The position numbers and the translations under genes were made by a program. A stretch of 64,000 nucleotides of DNA from Lysobacterales bacterium (GTDB lineage: Bacteria > Pseudomonadota > Gammaproteobacteria > Xanthomonadales > SZUA-36), in NCBI GenBank assembly GCA_028289465.1, contig JANQPM010000030.1:1-64000 (forward strand), given 5' to 3'. Below, piece after piece: positions 60,110-64,000 of the stretch. Positions within the stretch are counted from its first letter, which is position 1; each line of letters starts with the position of its first letter. Below the pieces are notes generated by a model. The model was not told the origin of the DNA. It ran no database searches and was given only the letters and a program-made list of their open reading frames with translations.

Positions 60110-60355
60110 GTCCGGTGGCGTAGCCGGCACCCCGGATCGGCTGTGTCGGCCCAGGGGTAGTGGCCGGCGGCGGTTTGCAGAAAGACTAAATAATTTCTTC
60201 AATAACGTGAGGAATCTTCATTGATTCCGGCTACCGTAGTCACCGCTCGCGGGACGGTGAAAAAGCATCGTTGACGAAATGCCGGGGTTTGACACCCGGC
60301 GCGTCGGCGCGTTTTACTAGCGCACCGCTGACTGACACGGAAGAGGGTTTGCAGT

Positions 60356-62437
60356 ATGAATCAAAATGGCCTGACCACACACGCATATGCCAGATACGGA
60401 TATGTTCTCATTTTTCTTGCATCGCTGTTCGCCGGTACGTGCGTGGCCGACGACAGTGCATCGCGGCTGTTGCAGCCGATCGACGTCTTTCAACTGGAGT
60501 ATGCGGCCGATCCGCAGATTTCCGCCGACGGTTCGCAAATCGTTTATACCCGAACCTTTTTCGATGTGATGAAGGATCGCAAACGCTCCAATCTGTGGCT
60601 GATCAATGCGGATGGCAGCGGTCACCGGCCGATCACCTCGGGCAATACCAATGAGAGCGCTCCGCGCTGGTCGCCGGACGGCAAGCGCCTGCTGTACGTT
60701 TCCAACGAAGACGGCAGCAACCAGCTCTACGTGCGCTGGATGGACGATGGCCAGACCGCGAAGCTGACCCAGTTGCAGCGGCCGCCGGGCGGGCTTTCCT
60801 GGTCGCCGGACGGGCGCTGGGTTGCATTCAGCATGATGGTCGAGGAAAGCCGGAAACCCTATGCGCCACTGTCCGGCAAACCCAAGGGCGCCAAATGGGG
60901 CGAGCCGGCCAAAGTAATCGACAAGGTGACCTACCGCCAGGACGGCGGTGGCTATGTCGAGAACGGACACACTCAGATATTCGTAGTACCGGCCGAAGGC
61001 GGCACGCCGCGGCAGGTAAGCTCCGGACCGTACGATCAGGGCGGGGCTGTGGCCTGGAGCCGGGATGGCCGTTCTCTGTACTTCTCCGCCAACCGCAACG
61101 AAGACCGTGACTACGATCTGCTGAATTCGGAAATCTACCGCGTCGATATCGCGACCGGCGACGTTGCCGCATTGACCGACCGGCCGGGCCCGGACGCAAA
61201 CCCGGCGGTTTCGCCGGGCGGCAAGCGCATCGCCTACCTCGGCTTTGACGACCAGTTTATGGGGTATCAGATTACCCGGCTCTACGTGATGGATATCGAC
61301 GGCGGCAACAGCCGGGTACTGACCGCGGAACTGGACCGCGACGTCACCCAGCCGAAGTGGTCGGCCGACGGCAAAGGGCTGTATTTCCGCTATGACGACC
61401 AGGGCAATACCAAGATTGCCTATGTCTCGCTGGACGGCCGGCTGCGCGACCTGGCTGACAATGTCGGCGGCACTACCCTGGGCCGGCCGTACCCGTCGGG
61501 CAGTTATTCGGTCGCCGACAACGGCCGCTTTGTCTTCACCCAGACCCGGCCCGAGTACCCGGCCGACCTGGCGGTGGGCCGCCGGGGCAGCCAGGCACGC
61601 CGCATCACGCGTCTGAACGAAGACTTGTTTGCGTTTAAAGATATTGCGCCGGTTGAGGAGTTCCACTACCGGTCATCGTTCGACGGCCGGGACATCGAAG
61701 GCTGGATTGCGAAGCCGCCCGGTTTCGATCCGGACAAAAAGTATCCGCTGATCCTGGAGATTCACGGTGGGCCGTTCGCCAACTACGGCGACCGCTTTTC
61801 GCCGGAAGTCCAGCTTTATGCCGCCGCCGGCTATGTAGTGCTGTATACCAACCCGCGCGGCAGCACCAGCTACGGGGCAGAGTTCGGCAATCTGATCCAT
61901 CATGCCTATCCCGGCAACGATCACGACGATCTGATGTCCGGTGTCGATGCATTGATCGAGCAGGGTTATATCGACACTGACCGGCTGTATATCACCGGCG
62001 GCAGCGGCGGCGGCGTGCTGACCGCATGGGCTATCGGCAAGACCGATCGTTTTCGCGCGGCGGTGGTCGCCAAGCCGGTGATCAACTGGCACAGCTTTGT
62101 GCTGACCTCGGATTTCTATCCGTTTTTCACCCGCTACTGGTTTCCGGGACCGCCGTGGGAAATTCCGGAACATTACCACCAGCGCTCACCGTTGTCCCTG
62201 GTCGGCAATGTCAGCACGCCCACCATGCTGCTGACCGGCGAGGCGGATTTCCGCACGCCGATTTCTGAGAGCGAGCAGTACTATCAGGCGCTGAAACTGC
62301 GCAAGATCGAAACGGTGCTGGTGCGCGTGCCGGACGCGCCGCATGGCATTGCCGCATCCCGCCCGTCTGCACTAATGGCCAAGGTCACGCACATCCTCAA
62401 GTGGTTCGACGACCACGGCGGCAACGAACAGGATTAG
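60356..62437 (+). CDS. S9-family peptidase with WD40-like PD40 propeller (exported)
   Basis: A 693-residue exported peptidase related to acylaminoacyl peptidases. After a signal-like segment (about 15-31, A-G-T-C-V-A-D), a propeller of PD40 repeats (for example A-P-R-W-S-P-D-G-K-R-L-L-Y-V-S, L-S-W-S-P-D-G-R-W-V-A-F and A-V-S-P-G-G-K-R-I-A-Y) is followed by the hydrolase domain with G-G-S550-G-G-G, D631 in G-E-A-D-F-R-T-P and H663 in A-P-H-G-I. It lies downstream of another S9 gene and may act with it and with the Dcp-like peptidase in peptide degradation. The 246-base gap before it shows no gene; the ATG follows an AGAGGG. Confidence 0.93.
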   Translation: MNQNGLTTHAYARYGYVLIFLASLFAGTCVADDSASRLLQPIDVFQLEYAADPQISADGSQIVYTRTFFDVMKDRKRSNLWLINADGSGHRPITSGNTNESAPRWSPDGKRLLYVSNEDGSNQLYVRWMDDGQTAKLTQLQRPPGGLSWSPDGRWVAFSMMVEESRKPYAPLSGKPKGAKWGEPAKVIDKVTYRQDGGGYVENGHTQIFVVPAEGGTPRQVSSGPYDQGGAVAWSRDGRSLYFSANRNEDRDYDLLNSEIYRVDIATGDVAALTDRPGPDANPAVSPGGKRIAYLGFDDQFMGYQITRLYVMDIDGGNSRVLTAELDRDVTQPKWSADGKGLYFRYDDQGNTKIAYVSLDGRLRDLADNVGGTTLGRPYPSGSYSVADNGRFVFTQTRPEYPADLAVGRRGSQARRITRLNEDLFAFKDIAPVEEFHYRSSFDGRDIEGWIAKPPGFDPDKKYPLILEIHGGPFANYGDRFSPEVQLYAAAGYVVLYTNPRGSTSYGAEFGNLIHHAYPGNDHDDLMSGVDALIEQGYIDTDRLYITGGSGGGVLTAWAIGKTDRFRAAVVAKPVINWHSFVLTSDFYPFFTRYWFPGPPWEIPEHYHQRSPLSLVGNVSTPTMLLTGEADFRTPISESEQYYQALKLRKIETVLVRVPDAPHGIAASRPSALMAKVTHILKWFDDHGGNEQD

Positions 62438-62460
62438 GTGCTTATCAGGTCGACTATTTA

Positions 62461-62523
62461 TCGCGCCTGACGACGCTCCTACAGGCTTGGTTAAGGACTG
62501 TAGGAGCGCCTTTAGGCGCGATA
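62461..62523. repeat. REP doublet, tail-to-tail orientation
   Basis: TCGCGCCTGACGACGCTCC-TACA (62461-62483) and TGTAGGAGCGCCTTTAGGCG-CGATA (62499-62523) are joined by a 15-base spacer. The order is opposite to the other three pairs, whose TGTAG ends point outwards. It separates the convergent S9 and Dcp-like genes. Confidence 0.85.
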
Positions 62524-62545
62524 CTTCTGATTCGGTCTAAGCCGA

Positions 62546-64000
62546 TCAGGACTTGTCCGGTACCGGGAATCCCCGGTCCCGCATCAGTGCATCGATGGTC
62601 GCATCGCGGCCGCGAAACGCCCGGTACGCATCGGCCGGGTCCATCGAGTTTCTGGCCGCAAACAGGTATTTCACCAGCTTGGCGGCGACTTCCTTGTCGT
62701 AGAAGCCGCCCGGTGCTTCGGCAAACGCTTCAGCCGCGTCCGAGGTCAGCACATCGGCCCACAGGTAGCCGTAATAGCCGGCGGAATAGCCCTCACCGGA
62801 GAAAATATGGCCGAAATGCGGCGAGCGGTGGCGCATCACGATTTCTTCCGGCATGTTCAATTCGGCCAGGGTCTGGCGCTCGAACTGGTCCGGGTCGATA
62901 TCGCTTGCATCGGTGGTGTGATAGCGCATATCGACCAGCGCCGAAGCCAGGTATTCGGTGGTTGCGAAGCCTTCGTTGAAGGTCGCCGCCTTCTTGATTT
63001 TCGCGACCAGCTCATCCGGTATCGGCTCGCCGGTTTCGTGGTGCACCAGGTAGTTGTCGATCACCGCATCGGTGGACAGCCAGCGCTCCAGCAATTGCGA
63101 CTGGAATTCGGTGTAGTCGCGAATACCGCCGTTCAGGCTCGGGTAGGCGACATTGGACGACAGCGAATGCAGCGCGTGGCCGAATTCGTGGAAGAAGGTC
63201 TCGGCATCGTCCCAGGAAACCAGTACCGGCTCGCCGGGCGCACCCTTGATGAAGTTCGAGTTGTTCGAGGCCAGTACGTTTTTCTTGCCATCAAAGGTTT
63301 CATGCGAACGATAGCTGGTCGCCCATGCGCCGGAACGCTTGCCGGGCCGGGCGAACGGATCCAGGTACCACAGGCCGATATGGTCGCCGGAGGTCTTGTC
63401 GGTTACTTCCCAGACCTTGACGTCTCCGTGGAAAACCGGAACGCTGCCGGCAGGCACCGGCGAGAACTGGAAATTAAACAGTTCGCCGGCGACGAAAAAC
63501 ATCGCTTCGCGCAGCTTGTCCAGTTGCAGATACTGTTTGACTTCGTCGGAATCCAGATCGTATTTGGCCTTGCGGACTTTCTCAGCGTAGTAGCGGTAGT
63601 CCCACGGTGCGATCTTGAAGTCGGCGCCCCCGGCATCGGCCACGGCTTGCATGTCGGCCACTTCTTCTTTCACCCGGGCCAGTGCCGCTGGCCAGACCGC
63701 TTCCATCAGGTTCAGCGCGTTTTCGGGGTTTTTGGCCATTCGGTCTTCCAGACGCCACTGGGCGTAGTTGTCGTAGCCGAGCAGCGCGATCCGTTCGTCC
63801 CTGAGCTTCAGGATTTCGCTGATAATCGCGTTGTTGTCATGATCATCGCCGTTGTCGCCGCGGTCGTAGTAGGTGCGCCAGACTTTCTCGCGCAGGTCGC
63901 GTTCGTCGGAATAGGTCAGGAACGGGTCCATGGACGACCGGGTATTGGTGATCGCATATTCGCCTTCGCGCTCGCCGGCGGCTGCCGCGGCGGCGCTTTT
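62546..64000 (-). CDS. dcp: Peptidyl-dipeptidase Dcp-like M3 metallopeptidase (partial)
   Basis: A zinc metallopeptidase of the M3 (thimet oligopeptidase) family; its 3' end is in the window and the 5' end runs past position 64000. The frame stays open to the edge. The zinc motif H-E-F-G-H is in D-A-E-T-F-F-H-E-F-G-H-A-L-H, with the third-ligand region E-F-Q-S-Q-L-L-E-R-W following. N-T-R-S-S-M-D-P-F-L-T-Y-S-D and G-L-W-Y-L-D-P-F-A-R-P-G-K-R-S-G-A-W match Dcp. The first ATG within the window (63931) is internal and not the true start. It removes dipeptides from C-termini and is usually periplasmic or cytoplasmic. Confidence 0.93.
   Translation of the reverse strand, partial: KSAAAAAAGEREGEYAITNTRSSMDPFLTYSDERDLREKVWRTYYDRGDNGDDHDNNAIISEILKLRDERIALLGYDNYAQWRLEDRMAKNPENALNLMEAVWPAALARVKEEVADMQAVADAGGADFKIAPWDYRYYAEKVRKAKYDLDSDEVKQYLQLDKLREAMFFVAGELFNFQFSPVPAGSVPVFHGDVKVWEVTDKTSGDHIGLWYLDPFARPGKRSGAWATSYRSHETFDGKKNVLASNNSNFIKGAPGEPVLVSWDDAETFFHEFGHALHSLSSNVAYPSLNGGIRDYTEFQSQLLERWLSTDAVIDNYLVHHETGEPIPDELVAKIKKAATFNEGFATTEYLASALVDMRYHTTDASDIDPDQFERQTLAELNMPEEIVMRHRSPHFGHIFSGEGYSAGYYGYLWADVLTSDAAEAFAEAPGGFYDKEVAAKLVKYLFAARNSMDPADAYRAFRGRDATIDALMRDRGFPVPDKS

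Overview
The window looks like a chromosomal segment of a gammaproteobacterium with moderately high GC. The order zapA - 6S RNA - 5-formyl-THF cyclo-ligase, with ygfB-pepP-ubiH-ubiI on the other side, is a gammaproteobacterial arrangement. Coq7, CreD, CysB, an FNR-type regulator and E. coli-like CysI, MetB and OxyR residues agree with this. The metX-metB-homoserine dehydrogenase operon behind a SAM-I riboswitch is an arrangement I associate with Xanthomonadales and relatives, but I cannot fix the order from sequence alone. Many intergenic gaps hold dispersed palindromic repeats, which is also typical of such genomes.

Layout. 1-650 is a mosaic of nested palindromic repeats. 650-4760 carries housekeeping genes (DUF805, coq7, a DUF481 porin, a small ferredoxin, rplM-rpsI, tRNA-Gln). 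4.8-12.9 kb is mixed: two exported unknown proteins, creD, a flavin reductase, a VOC protein, an XRE/membrane-protein pair, a uracil-DNA-glycosylase-family protein and an orphan periplasmic-binding-like protein. 12.4-23 kb is a nitrite/NO respiration island: sirB2-like, fnr and nsrR in one operon; a nor operon (unknown membrane protein, norC, norB, cytochrome c); an FNR-controlled TonB-dependent haem-type receptor; a lipoprotein NirS with an extra cytochrome c domain; and a porin. FNR boxes and an NsrR palindrome tie these units into one anaerobic/NO-responsive regulon. It can take nitrite to N2O; no haem d1 biosynthesis genes and no nos genes are in the window.

23-35 kb is an accessory stretch of exported or lipid-anchored proteins of unknown role: a 484-aa lipoprotein, a second XRE/membrane pair with a palindromic operator, an OmpA-like protein next to a 1035-aa coiled-coil lipoprotein, a TlpA-like lipoprotein, a 380-aa exported protein and a beta-propeller-repeat protein with an Asp/Gly tail. 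35-43.3 kb returns to core genes (rpiA, EVE protein, ygfA, ssrS, zapA, a ZapB-like protein, ygfB, pepP, ubiH, ubiI, a DMT transporter).

44.7-57.5 kb is a sulfur block: cysJIH, cysB, the riboswitch-controlled metX-metB-hom operon, cysG (which supplies siroheme for CysI), cysK and oxyR. Together these reduce PAPS-bound sulfate to sulfide, make cysteine and feed methionine synthesis. The right end has an acyl-CoA thioesterase, two S9 peptidases and a Dcp-like M3 peptidase that runs off the window.
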